Assembly (NCBI GenBank): GCA_029977705.1
Contig: JAPOKJ010000002.1
Coordinates: 62,001-126,000, forward strand
Direction of reading: 5' to 3'
From: Burkholderiales bacterium
GTDB lineage: Bacteria; Pseudomonadota; Gammaproteobacteria; Burkholderiales; Burkholderiaceae_E
Length of the DNA: 64,000 nt
The notes beneath the pieces are model-generated. The model ran no database searches. It worked only from the letters and a program-made list of their open reading frames with translations, and was not told the origin of the DNA. Position 1 is the first letter of the stretch. Each line of letters starts with the position of its first letter. Below are positions 9,879 to 19,319 of this stretch, piece after piece. Position numbers and translations under genes: made by a program.

Positions 9879-10484
9879 ATGCGCTCCCTGCTCGCCGCCC
9901 TGCTCCTTGCCGGATGGCCCCTGATGGCTGCCGCCATCGAGGAACCGGCCTTCGTCGTCGTGCAGACCCTCGAGGAGGTCGAGATCCGCGAATACGCCCC
10001 CTATTTGGTGGCCGAGGTCACCTTGGACACCACTGCCGACAAGGCCGGCAGTGCGGCCTTCCCGATTCTGGCCGGCTATATCTTTGGGGCCAACAAGGGC
10101 AAGCAGTCGCTGGACATGCAGGCACCGGTCACCCAGAGCCGTGCGCCGGTCAAGATGGCGATGACGGCGCCGGTGACCCAGAGTGCCAGCGGGCAGGGAC
10201 AGGCCGTGCGCTTCGTGCTGCCGCGCACGATCGACCTGCGCAATGCGCCTGAGCCGGATGACCCTCGTGTCAGCCTCCGGCAGGTCGCCAGTCATCGCCT
10301 GGCGGCACTGCGCTATTCCGGCTCGTGGAGCGCCAGCAACGACCGCGAACATCTGGAACGGCTGCAGACCGTGCTTCGCAAGGCCGGCATCACCTGGCAG
10401 GGCGCGCCGGTGATCGCGCGCTACGACCCGCCCTTCAAGCCCTGGTTCATGCGGCGCAACGAGGTCTGGCTGTATCTTCCTTAG
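9879..10484 (+). CDS. SOUL family heme-binding protein, exported
   Basis: The 201-residue product matches the SOUL heme-binding family, seen in the conserved VEIREYAPYLVAEV region near the N-terminus, the AxxxGFxxLAGYIFG-like stretch and MTAPVTQ. The ATG at 9879 is preferred because it opens a clean signal peptide (hydrophobic residues 3-18, then AAAIEE), which places the protein in the periplasm. The upstream in-frame extension has no signal peptide. SOUL proteins bind heme or tetrapyrroles; their bacterial role is unclear. The gene stands alone, after the uvrA hairpin and convergent with an MFS transporter gene. Confidence 0.82.
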   Translation: MRSLLAALLLAGWPLMAAAIEEPAFVVVQTLEEVEIREYAPYLVAEVTLDTTADKAGSAAFPILAGYIFGANKGKQSLDMQAPVTQSRAPVKMAMTAPVTQSASGQGQAVRFVLPRTIDLRNAPEPDDPRVSLRQVASHRLAALRYSGSWSASNDREHLERLQTVLRKAGITWQGAPVIARYDPPFKPWFMRRNEVWLYLP

Positions 10485-10508
10485 GCGCGTGTCCGGGAGA
10501 GCCCGGCT

Positions 10509-11696
10509 TCAGGACGACTGGCGGCGCTGGCGCTGGGCCCCTGGCATCCCCAATTCAGGATGCATGTGCCCCGCAATCCACCAGCCCAGCATGAGCACCG
10601 CGCAAGCCACCCCGAAGACCGCCGTCACCGGTCCCAGCTTCAGGACCAGCCAGACCATGGCAGGCGTCAGGATCGCGGCGGCATCGCGAAAGCTGGAGTA
10701 CACGGCCGACATCTCTCCCCGCTCGGAAGGCTTGACCGACACCAGAAAGGGCAGGCCGGCACAGACATCCAGCAGCACCAGGTGCCAGGCGCCGATCAGC
10801 AACAGCAGCACACTGGCCCAGGGCCAGTCCGACACCAGCAGGGCAGCGGCAAAGCACAGGCCGGCGCGCAGAAAACCCAGCCTGACGGCGCGGCGCAGGC
10901 TGCGCGCCTGTACCCAGCGCAGCATCAGCGGGGTCGCGAACAGTCCCATCGAGGCCAGCGAGGCGGTGAGTCCGCCAACCTGTTCGCCCAGGCCTTTCTG
11001 GATGGCGAAGATGCCGGTGTAGACCAGGAACACCGACCAGCCACAGGCACGCAGCACCGCCAGCAGCCAGCCCGCCACCAGACGGGGCTGAGCCGCAAAG
11101 CGGCGCAGGTAGCGCAACGGATTGGGCGAGACTGAACCCATCGGCTGATGGCGCGAGGTATTGCCCATGCCGGCCCACCAGATCGTCACGCCCATCGCCA
11201 GCGCCGCAGCGGCCACGATGATGAACGGCGCCGGGGCCCATTGCCGGTACAACCAGACCCCGACGAAGGGGCCGGCGGCCCAGCCCAGGCCGGCATGGAA
11301 CAGGCGCATCGTCTCCAGGCGCCCATACTCGCTGCGCGGCATGTAGTCGAGCACATTGGTGTTGAAGCACACGAAGGCCATGGCAGTGGCCGAGGAGGCG
11401 CACAACAAGGCAAAGCCGGTGAGCTTGCCGCCCAGCATGCCCAGGGTCGCCGCAGCCAGATAGAGCAGCACCGCGAAGCTGTGCAGCCAGCGGCGCGGAA
11501 TGCGTCGGTTCAGGCCCGGCACGATGAGCACCGTGATCAGCGACACCAGGCCGACGGCGAGGTAGATCTGCGAGACCACCACCGCATCCTGCCAGGCCCG
11601 ATACAGCGCCAGCGGGTACACCGACAGCGGCACACCGCGAACGATGGCCTCCAAGGCGCCGATCAGCGCGAAGCTGCGGACACTCGGGGTTTTCAA
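10509..11696 (-). CDS. MFS transporter
   Basis: This 395-residue protein has about twelve hydrophobic segments and the short charged loops of the major facilitator superfamily, including a basic loop GLNRRIPRRW after the second helix. It sits in the inner membrane. No substrate-specific motif is recognisable. The gene ends 24 bases from the convergent SOUL gene. It starts only 7 bases after the stop of the upstream Bug receptor gene on the same strand, so the two may share a transcript. Confidence 0.8.
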   Translation of the reverse strand: MKTPSVRSFALIGALEAIVRGVPLSVYPLALYRAWQDAVVVSQIYLAVGLVSLITVLIVPGLNRRIPRRWLHSFAVLLYLAAATLGMLGGKLTGFALLCASSATAMAFVCFNTNVLDYMPRSEYGRLETMRLFHAGLGWAAGPFVGVWLYRQWAPAPFIIVAAAALAMGVTIWWAGMGNTSRHQPMGSVSPNPLRYLRRFAAQPRLVAGWLLAVLRACGWSVFLVYTGIFAIQKGLGEQVGGLTASLASMGLFATPLMLRWVQARSLRRAVRLGFLRAGLCFAAALLVSDWPWASVLLLLIGAWHLVLLDVCAGLPFLVSVKPSERGEMSAVYSSFRDAAAILTPAMVWLVLKLGPVTAVFGVACAVLMLGWWIAGHMHPELGMPGAQRQRRQSS

Positions 11697-11703
11697 GCCA
11701 GCG

Positions 11704-12708
11704 TCACTGCGCCTTCAGGCCCAGCACCTCGACGTTGCGCTTTTCATCGACGAACATGCGGGCGGCCAGGCGGTGGTATTCGTCGCCCGGCATGTAGGCA
11801 TCGGCCAGGTCGTACAACTCGAGCATGCGCCGGTACTGGGGGTCGGCCAGCGACACCTTGAAGGCATCGTGCAGCACCTTGACGACCTTGGGGTCCATGC
11901 CCTTCGGACCGACCAGCCCGATCGGGCTGCTGGTAACGACATCGAAGCCGGCCTCACGCGCGGTCGGTACATCGGGCAGGCGCGGCAGGCGCCTGTCGGA
12001 GAACATCGCCAGCACCCGTCCCTTGGCCTGCTTCTCGATCTGGGCCCAGCCGCCGTCGATGACGGCATTGATGTGTCCGCCCATGAAGGCGGTGAGCACC
12101 TCCGAGCCGCCCTTGAAGGGAACGAAGGTGATCTCGGCGCCGCTCTTTTGCGACAGGAAATGGGTCGCCACATGGCCGGAGCTGCCAGTGCCGCTGGCAC
12201 CGACACTCACCTTGCCGGGGTTGGCACGGGCATAGGCGATGAACTCGCCCAAGGACTTCCAGGGTGAGTCCTGCGGCACCACCAGGGCGAAGGTGTAGCC
12301 GGAAAAATTCATGATGTAGGTCAGGTCCTTGATCGGGTCGTAACTGACCTTGCTCACATGGGGCACGCGAAACAGCGAGGCTGGCACGATCGCCACGGTG
12401 TAGCCATCAGGATTGCCGCTGACCGCCAGCGAGCCGGCCGCCAGCGTGCCGGCAGCACCGGGCTGGTTGGTGACGATGATGTTCTGGCCCAGGGCCTTGG
12501 CGGCCGATACCGCCATGGCACGGCCCATCGCATCGGTGGCGCTACCCGGCGGAAAAGGAATGACAAGGGTGACCGGGCGGGTGGGGAAGGCCTGTGCCGT
12601 GGCACCAAGCGGCCACAGCGCCGTGGCACCGGCCAGGGCGGTCAGGGCCTTGAGGCCACGGCGACGGTGCGGGGCTGCGGCCCGTGCAGCCGGGGGGGTG
12701 ATGTTCAT
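11704..12708 (-). CDS. Bug family tripartite tricarboxylate transporter substrate-binding protein
   Basis: Bug proteins are periplasmic receptors for carboxylates and other small molecules. Hallmarks here are the N-terminal VTLVIPFPPGS, the NQPGAAGT motif, GNPDGYT and the second-lobe motif GLVGPKGMDP. The first residues contain RRRGLKALTALAG followed by a hydrophobic run and ATAQA, a possible Tat or Sec signal. The ATG at 12708 has GGAGAC just upstream and is preferred over the more distal ATG at 12738. The mature protein would be about 300 residues, typical of the family. No TctA/TctB membrane subunits are nearby, so it is one of three orphan receptors in this window. Confidence 0.9.
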   Translation of the reverse strand: MNITPPAARAAAPHRRRGLKALTALAGATALWPLGATAQAFPTRPVTLVIPFPPGSATDAMGRAMAVSAAKALGQNIIVTNQPGAAGTLAAGSLAVSGNPDGYTVAIVPASLFRVPHVSKVSYDPIKDLTYIMNFSGYTFALVVPQDSPWKSLGEFIAYARANPGKVSVGASGTGSSGHVATHFLSQKSGAEITFVPFKGGSEVLTAFMGGHINAVIDGGWAQIEKQAKGRVLAMFSDRRLPRLPDVPTAREAGFDVVTSSPIGLVGPKGMDPKVVKVLHDAFKVSLADPQYRRMLELYDLADAYMPGDEYHRLAARMFVDEKRNVEVLGLKAQ

Positions 12709-12780
12709 GGTCGGTGTCTCCTGTTTGCTTTGAAGCATACCCGAGGGCTGATCGATGCCGGGCTTGCCTTTGACACGAGT

Positions 12781-14292
12781 CTAATGCGGCTGCCTTGCGT
12801 TGCAGGCCAGCCGGCTCGCTGGATCGTCCTCAAGCGCTTGCAGCAGCCCCGGCAGGGCGCGATGGATCTGCGCCGAAATGAAGAGCGCTCCCAAGGGATC
12901 ACCGAAGACACCTGCCGTCGGTGGCCCGAACGCGAACAGCCCGGCACGGCCGCGGCCATCACTGCCGAGCACGCGGCAATCGGGGTCCACCTGGATACCG
13001 ATGCCGCTGCCATCGACCACCAGGTCTCCCTGCCCGCGCAGGCTGGCCAGGACCGGATTGCTGGCGATGCCGGCTGCCGGATCCAGGCCGGTGCAGTTGA
13101 TCAGCCAGTCGAAGGTTTCCTCGACGACCTGCGACTGACCCGGTGCCACCAGGCTGACCCGCAGGCCCTGCCCCTTTCGAGCCGCGCGCAGCGCCACCAG
13201 CCGGGCCCTGCGGAAGGACAGCAGACCCTGGGCCCGGGCGCGCGCCACGATGGCATCGTTGAAGGGCACCGAGCGGAAGCGGTGCACGTCATACCAGGGG
13301 CGCAGGCGACGCAGGAAACGGCGCTTCTCGGACCCCGGCAGCAGCGGCCAGGCCCGCCACACTGCCTCGCGCAGGTCGTCGAAGGCGGCATGCCAGCTCA
13401 GTCCCTGTGCCTGCAACACGGCAATGCGCCCGCGCAGGGCCCGCGTCCAGGCCAGAGCCGTCGGCGCCACCGGTGGCGCAAGAAAGTCGGGCAAGGGTCG
13501 CATAATGCGATCGAGCGGCGTCTCGCTCGATTGCAGCAGGCTGGCCGGAAGCACCGGCCCCATCAGCTCCGGCGCATGCGGACGCGGCACCAGGGCACGA
13601 CGCGACACTGCGACGATGGGACCGCGGTGTCCCCTGCGCACCAGGGTGGAGATCATGTCCTGCGCGGTCAGTGCAGTGCCCAGCACCAGCACCCGCGCAT
13701 CGGGGTCGATCTGCGGTAGTTGCGGGCGCAACAAAGGGTTGGTGATGAGGCGTGGATGGTCGGACAGGCCGTCCTGCGCGGACCATTGCAGGGCCGGCGG
13801 CGGATTGCCGGTGGCCAGCACCACGACCTCGGCAAACAGGGTCTCCGCGCCAGCGGTCTGCACCCGCCACAGGCCGCCCACCGATTCGAGCCGCACGGCG
13901 CGGTCCTGACAATGGCGCAGGCTCGCAGCCGGCACTGCGGCGGCCTGCTGCCTCAGGCTGTCCTCGAGGTAGCGACCATAGTCCAGACGCCGGATGAAGA
14001 GCAGCCCGTTCGGCATGGCGGCTTCCGGATCACGCTGCAGCAGGCCATCGGCGGTGCACCAGCGGGACAAGTGCAGGGGATCGAGCGGGTCGAGCGAGTG
14101 GGATCCGGTCGGTGCATTGAGGCGGTGATCGGGGTCGGCCCCGGAGTAGGCCAGGCCAGGGCCCAGCCGCTCGCGCGGCTCGATGATCGTGATCGCCAGG
14201 GGCTGGGCAGATCGCCGCAGCAGCTGCACGGCCAGCGAGGCGGCGGTGAACCCTCCGCCAATGATCACCACGCGCGGCAGCGCCTTCAGCAT
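12781..14292 (-). CDS. FAD/NAD(P)-binding protein
   Basis: The 503-residue protein begins with a dinucleotide-binding motif VVIIGGGFTAASLA (residues 8-21). It continues with features of the FAD-NAD(P)-binding family (NAD_binding_9 type): the GPGLAYS and LNAP regions, VVLATG, a second nucleotide-binding stretch VLVLGTALTAQD, and INCTGLD near the C-terminus. It is probably a cytoplasmic flavoprotein oxidoreductase of unknown substrate. Its start overlaps the end of the upstream molybdoenzyme gene by 7 bases on the same strand. That suggests coupled translation and possibly a redox partnership; this is inference from gene position. Confidence 0.78.
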   Translation of the reverse strand: MLKALPRVVIIGGGFTAASLAVQLLRRSAQPLAITIIEPRERLGPGLAYSGADPDHRLNAPTGSHSLDPLDPLHLSRWCTADGLLQRDPEAAMPNGLLFIRRLDYGRYLEDSLRQQAAAVPAASLRHCQDRAVRLESVGGLWRVQTAGAETLFAEVVVLATGNPPPALQWSAQDGLSDHPRLITNPLLRPQLPQIDPDARVLVLGTALTAQDMISTLVRRGHRGPIVAVSRRALVPRPHAPELMGPVLPASLLQSSETPLDRIMRPLPDFLAPPVAPTALAWTRALRGRIAVLQAQGLSWHAAFDDLREAVWRAWPLLPGSEKRRFLRRLRPWYDVHRFRSVPFNDAIVARARAQGLLSFRRARLVALRAARKGQGLRVSLVAPGQSQVVEETFDWLINCTGLDPAAGIASNPVLASLRGQGDLVVDGSGIGIQVDPDCRVLGSDGRGRAGLFAFGPPTAGVFGDPLGALFISAQIHRALPGLLQALEDDPASRLACNARQPH

Positions 14293-16370
14293 GCCTGCAC
14301 CTGGACGGCAGCGCCGTAATGGGCCTGACCGGCCGAAAAGGGGAACAGGTCCACCGCGGCATCGGGCAGGATCGCATCGCCGCGGGTCAGGCGGTTGAGC
14401 GCCGGCCAGCCATCACGCAGCCAGACACTGCCGGCGGGAATCTTGTCGGTGACCCGCGCGCGACCGAACAGTTCACCACGCGCGCTGGACATCCGGATCG
14501 CGACACCATCGCTGATGCCGCGCGCCTGCGCATCCGCGGGCGAGAGCCAGACATGGGGCTCGGCCTCGCGCCGGGCCAGGGTGGGCAGGGCCCGGCCGTT
14601 GTCATAAAAGCCATGAAAATGGGCCAGGGTCCGGCCCTGGGCCAGTTGCAGGGGGTAGTCCTCATCAGCCTTCGCCAGCTGCGGGCCAGGCCCTGGCAAG
14701 GCCCCCAGGCCAAGTGCCTGGGCGCGTGCCGAGAAAAACTCGATCCGCCCCGAGGGTGTATCGAAGCGGTACGTGGGATAGGCCACTGGCGAGACCTTCA
14801 GGGCACGCATGCCGCCCTCGGCGCGCAGCGCCGCCACCGTGGCGTGGCCGGTGGCGGGATGATCCAGCGCCGCATCGACCATGGCCTCCTCGTCGGCCCA
14901 GGGATGAAAGCCCTGCAGTTGCAACTGCCTGGCCAGTTCCGTGAGGATGGCCAGCACCGATCGGCACTGCCCGGCCGGGGCGAGCACGCGCGGCATCAGG
15001 TACAAGTGGGTATGGGTGGCCTTGCAGCCCAGTTCCTCGAGCCAGGCGGTGGCTGGCAATACGATGTCGGCATGCGCGCGGGCGGTGTCATTGAGGAACA
15101 GGTCGTGGCTGACGACCAGATGGGTACGGCGCAGGCCCTCGGCGACGGCATGGCTGTCGGCAAAGGAGCTGAGCATGTTGCAGCCGAACAGCAGCAGGTT
15201 GTCGATGCGGCCTTCGCGCAAGGCCTGCGTGATCGACGACATCTGGTTGGGCATGGCGGTACCTGGCACCCGTTTCTCCGGCGCGCTGATGTTGCCCAGG
15301 CCGCGGCCATGCGCCGCACTGCCGTGGCGCGGCCCCAGGCCGCTGCCGGGCACACCGATCTGTCCGGTCAGTCCCGGCAGGCAGGCAATTGCACGCGCCG
15401 CCTGCCAGCCGTTGTCGCCCTTGTGCATCGAACTGCCGCCCAGCACGATCATGGCCGGGCGGGTCCGGGCATAGCTGTGCGCCAGCGACTCGATACGGGT
15501 CGCCGCGAGGCCGGTCTGGCCGGCCGCCCACTGCGGGGACAGGTCCCTGACCTGCTCGCGCAAGGCCTCGAAGCCGAGCGTGTGCTGGTCGATGAAAGCC
15601 GCATCGTGAAGGCCGTCACGGATGATCACGTGCATCATCGCGAGGGCCAGCGCGGCATCGGACCCAGGCCGGATCAGGAGCACCTCGTCCGACTTGGCCG
15701 CCGCCTCGGTGTGGCGGACATCGATGGTGACCAGCCGTGCACCGCGACGCTGCGCCGCGATCAGGTGCCGTGCGGTATTGGGCTGGCTGGCCAGGTTGGC
15801 CCCCCACAGCAGGATCAGCTGTGAATGCTCGCCCATGTCTTCCTTGGTGTTGGTCTCGAGCACACCGGTCAGCCCCAGTCCGAAGCCGCCCAGGCCCCAG
15901 CACACCATCGGCGGGCTCCAGAATTGCGCACCGGTGAAGTTGGCAAAACGCGCCATCAGCTGGCCGTTGATGCGCGTGCCGTAGTCGGTGGTGGCGGTGC
16001 CGTGGCCGGGCCACAGGGCCGTGGCCTGCGGGGCCGAGGCCCGGATCGAGGCGCTGATGCGGGTCAGGACCGCTTCCCAGGAGGCCGGCTCGAGCGCCGC
16101 ATCGCGGCGGGCGCGCATCAGGGGCTGCAGCAGGCGATCGGGATTGCCGAAGATCTCGCGGCTAGCCTGGCCGCGGATGCACAGGAAGCCGCGGCTGTCG
16201 GGGTTGGCGGCATCGCCCTGCACCGATTGCAATTGCCCGTCGCGGGTCTGCGCCAGCATTCCGCACAGGGTGGGATGACAGCTCATCGGGCACATGGTGC
16301 GGGTGACGGTGCTGCCCTCGGGGCCCGGGCGGCTGATCGCACCCGGTGCAGGCAGGGAAGGTTCACTCAT
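14286..16370 (-). CDS. Molybdopterin-dependent oxidoreductase (DMSO reductase family)
   Basis: This 694-residue protein has the N-terminal cysteines of a [4Fe-4S] cluster (Cys27, Cys31, Cys36, Cys64) followed by the FLCIRG motif. The bis-MGD molybdopterin domains follow, and a C-terminal dinucleotide-binding domain ends it (LAQGRTLAHFHGFYDNGRAL region). A cysteine in MVCWGLGG is positioned as a candidate metal ligand. There is no Tat signal, so it is cytoplasmic. No electron-transfer subunit of the usual type is adjacent. The overlapping downstream FAD protein is the only obvious partner. The substrate is unknown; assimilatory reductase-like and hydratase-like enzymes share this architecture. 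Confidence 0.85.
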   Translation of the reverse strand: MSEPSLPAPGAISRPGPEGSTVTRTMCPMSCHPTLCGMLAQTRDGQLQSVQGDAANPDSRGFLCIRGQASREIFGNPDRLLQPLMRARRDAALEPASWEAVLTRISASIRASAPQATALWPGHGTATTDYGTRINGQLMARFANFTGAQFWSPPMVCWGLGGFGLGLTGVLETNTKEDMGEHSQLILLWGANLASQPNTARHLIAAQRRGARLVTIDVRHTEAAAKSDEVLLIRPGSDAALALAMMHVIIRDGLHDAAFIDQHTLGFEALREQVRDLSPQWAAGQTGLAATRIESLAHSYARTRPAMIVLGGSSMHKGDNGWQAARAIACLPGLTGQIGVPGSGLGPRHGSAAHGRGLGNISAPEKRVPGTAMPNQMSSITQALREGRIDNLLLFGCNMLSSFADSHAVAEGLRRTHLVVSHDLFLNDTARAHADIVLPATAWLEELGCKATHTHLYLMPRVLAPAGQCRSVLAILTELARQLQLQGFHPWADEEAMVDAALDHPATGHATVAALRAEGGMRALKVSPVAYPTYRFDTPSGRIEFFSARAQALGLGALPGPGPQLAKADEDYPLQLAQGRTLAHFHGFYDNGRALPTLARREAEPHVWLSPADAQARGISDGVAIRMSSARGELFGRARVTDKIPAGSVWLRDGWPALNRLTRGDAILPDAAVDLFPFSAGQAHYGAAVQVQAC

Positions 16371-16516
16371 GGCAGACAGTCCGGGCGAAAGCGTGGGGGA
16401 TCGGCGCAGCAGCCGTTATCATGCGGCCTTGACCCTCACGATGGTACACGCGCGACCGCTGGCAACCGGCAACGGTCTCGCCCTCGTGACCGGGCGCGAT
16501 TGCAAGGGAAGGAATC

Positions 16517-17077
16517 ATGAACGCATCAAAGACTGCGCCTTGGCGCCTGATCAAGGGGCTGAGCCTGGTGGCGCTGCTGGGCCTGGGCGCCTGCACCACC
16601 ATGAGCAAGGAAGAATGCAGCGTGGCACGCTGGGACGATGTGGGCTACCGCGATGGCCTGGCCGGCCGCTCGATGGGTCGTCTCGATGCCCTGTCCAAGG
16701 CCTGTGCCGAGGCCGGCGTTCGTGTCGATGCCCAGGCCTATGTGCGCGGTCGCGATGCTGGTCTGCAGAGCTATTGCCAGATTCCCAACGCTACCAAGCT
16801 CGGCCTGGAAGGCCGGATCTACGAGGGGGTCTGCCCGCCCTTCATCGATCCCGAGTTCCGGATGCGCTATCAACTCGGCCGGGACGTCTTCCTGGCACAG
16901 CAGAACCTGGCTGGTGCCGAGGCGCGGCGCCGGGCGCTGGAGCGGGCCCTGGCCGACGCCAAGACCGATGCCGACCGGCGCCGGGCCCGCGACGAGCTGA
17001 GCCAGCATGACTACATGCTGGCGCGCGCCCGTGACCAGTTGCGCAACGCCGAATACAACTTCCAGCGCTATCGCTGA
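16517..17077 (+). CDS. DUF2799-like lipoprotein
   Basis: The 186-residue protein starts with a lipoprotein signal: basic residues, a hydrophobic run, then LGLGAC with Cys26 as lipid anchor. The body resembles DUF2799, with repeated D/G-rich pieces such as YRDGLAGR and YVRGRDAGL and the YC motif. A charged, probably coiled-coil C-terminal tail spans about residues 130-180 (rich in Arg, Ala and Glu). A strong ribosome binding site (GGAAGGA) precedes the ATG. It is probably anchored in the outer or inner membrane facing the periplasm. The role is unknown. Its end overlaps the convergent CaiB gene by 10 bases, and it is divergent from the molybdoenzyme gene. Confidence 0.75.
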   Translation: MNASKTAPWRLIKGLSLVALLGLGACTTMSKEECSVARWDDVGYRDGLAGRSMGRLDALSKACAEAGVRVDAQAYVRGRDAGLQSYCQIPNATKLGLEGRIYEGVCPPFIDPEFRMRYQLGRDVFLAQQNLAGAEARRRALERALADAKTDADRRRARDELSQHDYMLARARDQLRNAEYNFQRYR

Positions 17078-18321
17078 GCCGTCGCTGGCGGAGCCTGTAC
17101 CACCACGCCCGCCGCCTCGAGGGCCGCCACCCGCTGTGCGTCATAGCCGAGCACCTGGGCCAGCACCTCATGACTGTGCTGGCCGATGCGCCAGGGCGCA
17201 CTGGCCGGTGGCGTCACCGGCGCCCCGTCGAGATGGGCCGGGGTCGCAGTGATGCGAACGCCCTGGGGTCGAGCCGGGTGCGAAATGACCGGGAAGGCCT
17301 GGCGCTGGGCCAGATGGGGATGGCCAATGATCTCTTCCGGCTGCATCATCGGCACGGCTGGCACGCGGGCCTCGTTGAGGGCACGCACGGCCTCCTCGAC
17401 ACTGGCGAAGCTGGCCAGCCAGGTGCCGAGCAGTTCCATCAGGGCGGCCCAGTTCTCGCGACGGGCCGGGCCGGTGGTAAAGCGCGCATCGTCGGCCAGA
17501 TCGGGCCGCTTCATGGCACTGACCAGGCGAGGCCACATGCTGGGCGCACCACCCAGCTGCATCGCGACATGGCGTGCGCCGATCGGCTGCACCACCATGC
17601 CGATGCGCGGCTGGCGCACCACCGGCGTGTCGTTCAGAAGGGCAGGATAGTTGACATCGTCAGCACACAGCAGGCACTCGAGCATCGAGACATCGAGGTA
17701 GGCGCCCTGCCCACTGCGGGCCCGTCGCAGCAGAGCCGCGCAGATCATGCCGAAGGCATGGGCGCCGGCCAGCACATCGGCGGCCTGCAGGTTCGAGGCA
17801 CGCGGCGGATGGGCGCCGCCACGGTCCAGCTCCATCATGCCGGAGAAGGCATTGATCAGGTGGGCATAGGCCTGCAGGCTGCGCAAGGGACCGCTCTGGC
17901 CGAAGCCCGAGATCGAGCACATCACCAGGTCCGGCTTGAGGGCCCGCAAGGTGGCGGCGTCAAAACCGTACTTGGCCATCACGCCTGGCGAAAAATTCTC
18001 GACCACCACATCGCTGCGTCGTACCAGGTCTAGCACCACCTCGCGCGCGGCCGGTTGCGCAAAGTCGATGGCGATGCTGCGCTTGCCGGCGTTGGTGCGC
18101 GCAAAGTAGGCACTCTGGTCGCGCGCCTGCGGATCCATCTGGGGCAGGATGCCACGCACCTCATCGCCCTCGCCCGGCCGTTCGATCTTGATGACGTCGG
18201 CACCGAAGTCGGCCAGCAGCCGGGTGCAATAGGGCCCGGACAAGACCCGGGTGAAGTCGCAGATGGTGTAACCGGCCAGCAGGGGCTCAGCCCCTGCGCC
18301 TTGCTGGGTCTCAGCGCCCAT
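17068..18321 (-). CDS. CaiB/BaiF family CoA-transferase
   Basis: Type III CoA-transferases move CoA between carboxylic acids. The 417-residue length is typical. Motifs include the N-terminal DFTRVLSGPYCTRLLADFGADVIKIE region, NAGKRSIAID, VENFSPGVM and ISGFGQSGP. The likely catalytic aspartate is Asp182 in LQAADVLAG. The start overlaps the end of the enoyl-CoA hydratase gene by 11 bases, so the pair is probably translated together. The hydratase/transferase pairing suggests activation and beta-oxidation-type breakdown of an organic acid; the acid is not identifiable. A short alternative start inside is possible but would remove little. Confidence 0.9.
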   Translation of the reverse strand: MGAETQQGAGAEPLLAGYTICDFTRVLSGPYCTRLLADFGADVIKIERPGEGDEVRGILPQMDPQARDQSAYFARTNAGKRSIAIDFAQPAAREVVLDLVRRSDVVVENFSPGVMAKYGFDAATLRALKPDLVMCSISGFGQSGPLRSLQAYAHLINAFSGMMELDRGGAHPPRASNLQAADVLAGAHAFGMICAALLRRARSGQGAYLDVSMLECLLCADDVNYPALLNDTPVVRQPRIGMVVQPIGARHVAMQLGGAPSMWPRLVSAMKRPDLADDARFTTGPARRENWAALMELLGTWLASFASVEEAVRALNEARVPAVPMMQPEEIIGHPHLAQRQAFPVISHPARPQGVRITATPAHLDGAPVTPPASAPWRIGQHSHEVLAQVLGYDAQRVAALEAAGVVVQAPPATAQR

Positions 18322-19111
18322 TGAACTGCGGTGCCTTCTTCTCGACGAAAGCCTTGGCGGCCCCCTTGTGGTCTTCGGTCTCGAAGGTGCGGATCATGTG
18401 GATCGCCTCGCTGTCCAGCACATCGGACAGGGAGCCACGCTGGGCGACATTCAGGTTGCGCTTCATGTAACCGACCGCGATGGTGGGCAGGGAGGCCAGT
18501 TCGCGGGCGTACTCGTTCGCCGCCTGGGCCAGTTGCTCGTAGGGGACGACGCGGTTGACCAGTCCCATCTTCAGGGCCTCGTCGGCGCGCACGACGCGCG
18601 CGGTGAAGTACAGGTCGCGGGCCGCTGCGGCGCCGACCAGCTGGGTCAGGAAATAGCTGCCACCGAAATCGCCCGACAGGCCGACCTTCGAGAAGGCAGT
18701 AGTCATCTTCGCATCATCGGCCGCGATACGCAGGTCGCAGCCCAGGGCCAGCGACAGGCCGGCACCGGCGGCCGGTCCGGGGATCACCGCCAGGGTGGGC
18801 TTGGGCATCTCGTGCAGCAGGCGGGTCAGGTCCATGCGGGCCCGCAGGTCGGTGACGCGCTGATCGAAACTCATCGGCGCCGAACCACCGGCAGCGGCCT
18901 TGGCAAAGCCCTTGACATCGCCCCCCGAGCAGAAGGCACGGCCAGCGCCGGTGAGCACCACCACGCGCACTTGCGGATCATTGGCCAGGCGGGCCAGGGC
19001 ATCAGCCAGGCCGAGCATCATTTCGCGGCTCAGGGCATTGCGCGAATCGGGGCGGTTCATCGTCAGGGTGGCGATGCCACCATCATGGGTTTCGATCAGG
19101 TCCTGGGTCAT
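18311..19111 (-). CDS. Enoyl-CoA hydratase/isomerase family protein
   Basis: The 266-residue crotonase-fold protein has the oxyanion-hole motif FCSGGDVKGF (residues 60-69) and the second CoA-pocket region PGPAAGAGLSLALGCDLRIA. The acid/base position corresponding to the second hydratase glutamate is in SKVGLSGDFGGSYFL, where an aspartate (Asp148) is found, as in PaaG-like isomerases. It may therefore be an isomerase rather than a plain hydratase. The ATG at 19111 begins the conserved sequence; the longer upstream frame is rejected. It is the first gene of a two-gene unit with the CaiB-type CoA-transferase. Confidence 0.88.
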   Translation of the reverse strand: MTQDLIETHDGGIATLTMNRPDSRNALSREMMLGLADALARLANDPQVRVVVLTGAGRAFCSGGDVKGFAKAAAGGSAPMSFDQRVTDLRARMDLTRLLHEMPKPTLAVIPGPAAGAGLSLALGCDLRIAADDAKMTTAFSKVGLSGDFGGSYFLTQLVGAAAARDLYFTARVVRADEALKMGLVNRVVPYEQLAQAANEYARELASLPTIAVGYMKRNLNVAQRGSLSDVLDSEAIHMIRTFETEDHKGAAKAFVEKKAPQFNGR

Positions 19112-19306
19112 GCGTGTCTCCGGCTTTGGGGGTTCACTGAGGGCAACAGCGGCAAGGGTAGCGGAACACCCGCCCCACCGCCCGCCCGCGTTCTGATTGC
19201 AGGGACCCGGGCCCGCCCTGTTGCATCCACCCGACCCGGACCGACATCTGCCCGGCCCGGCAGACGGGCGGCGCCAGCGGACGGCGCCATGGGGAGCCGC
19301 GCTGGC

Positions 19307-19312
19307 TAGAAT
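19307..19312 (+). promoter_or_regulatory. Possible -10 element TAGAAT close to a start codon
   Basis: TAGAAT lies 7 bases before the ATG at 19320 with no ribosome binding site between. If used, transcription would begin at or next to the ATG, giving a leaderless mRNA. No good -35 hexamer is visible, which limits confidence. Confidence 0.35.
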
Positions 19313-19319
19313 CGTCCGA

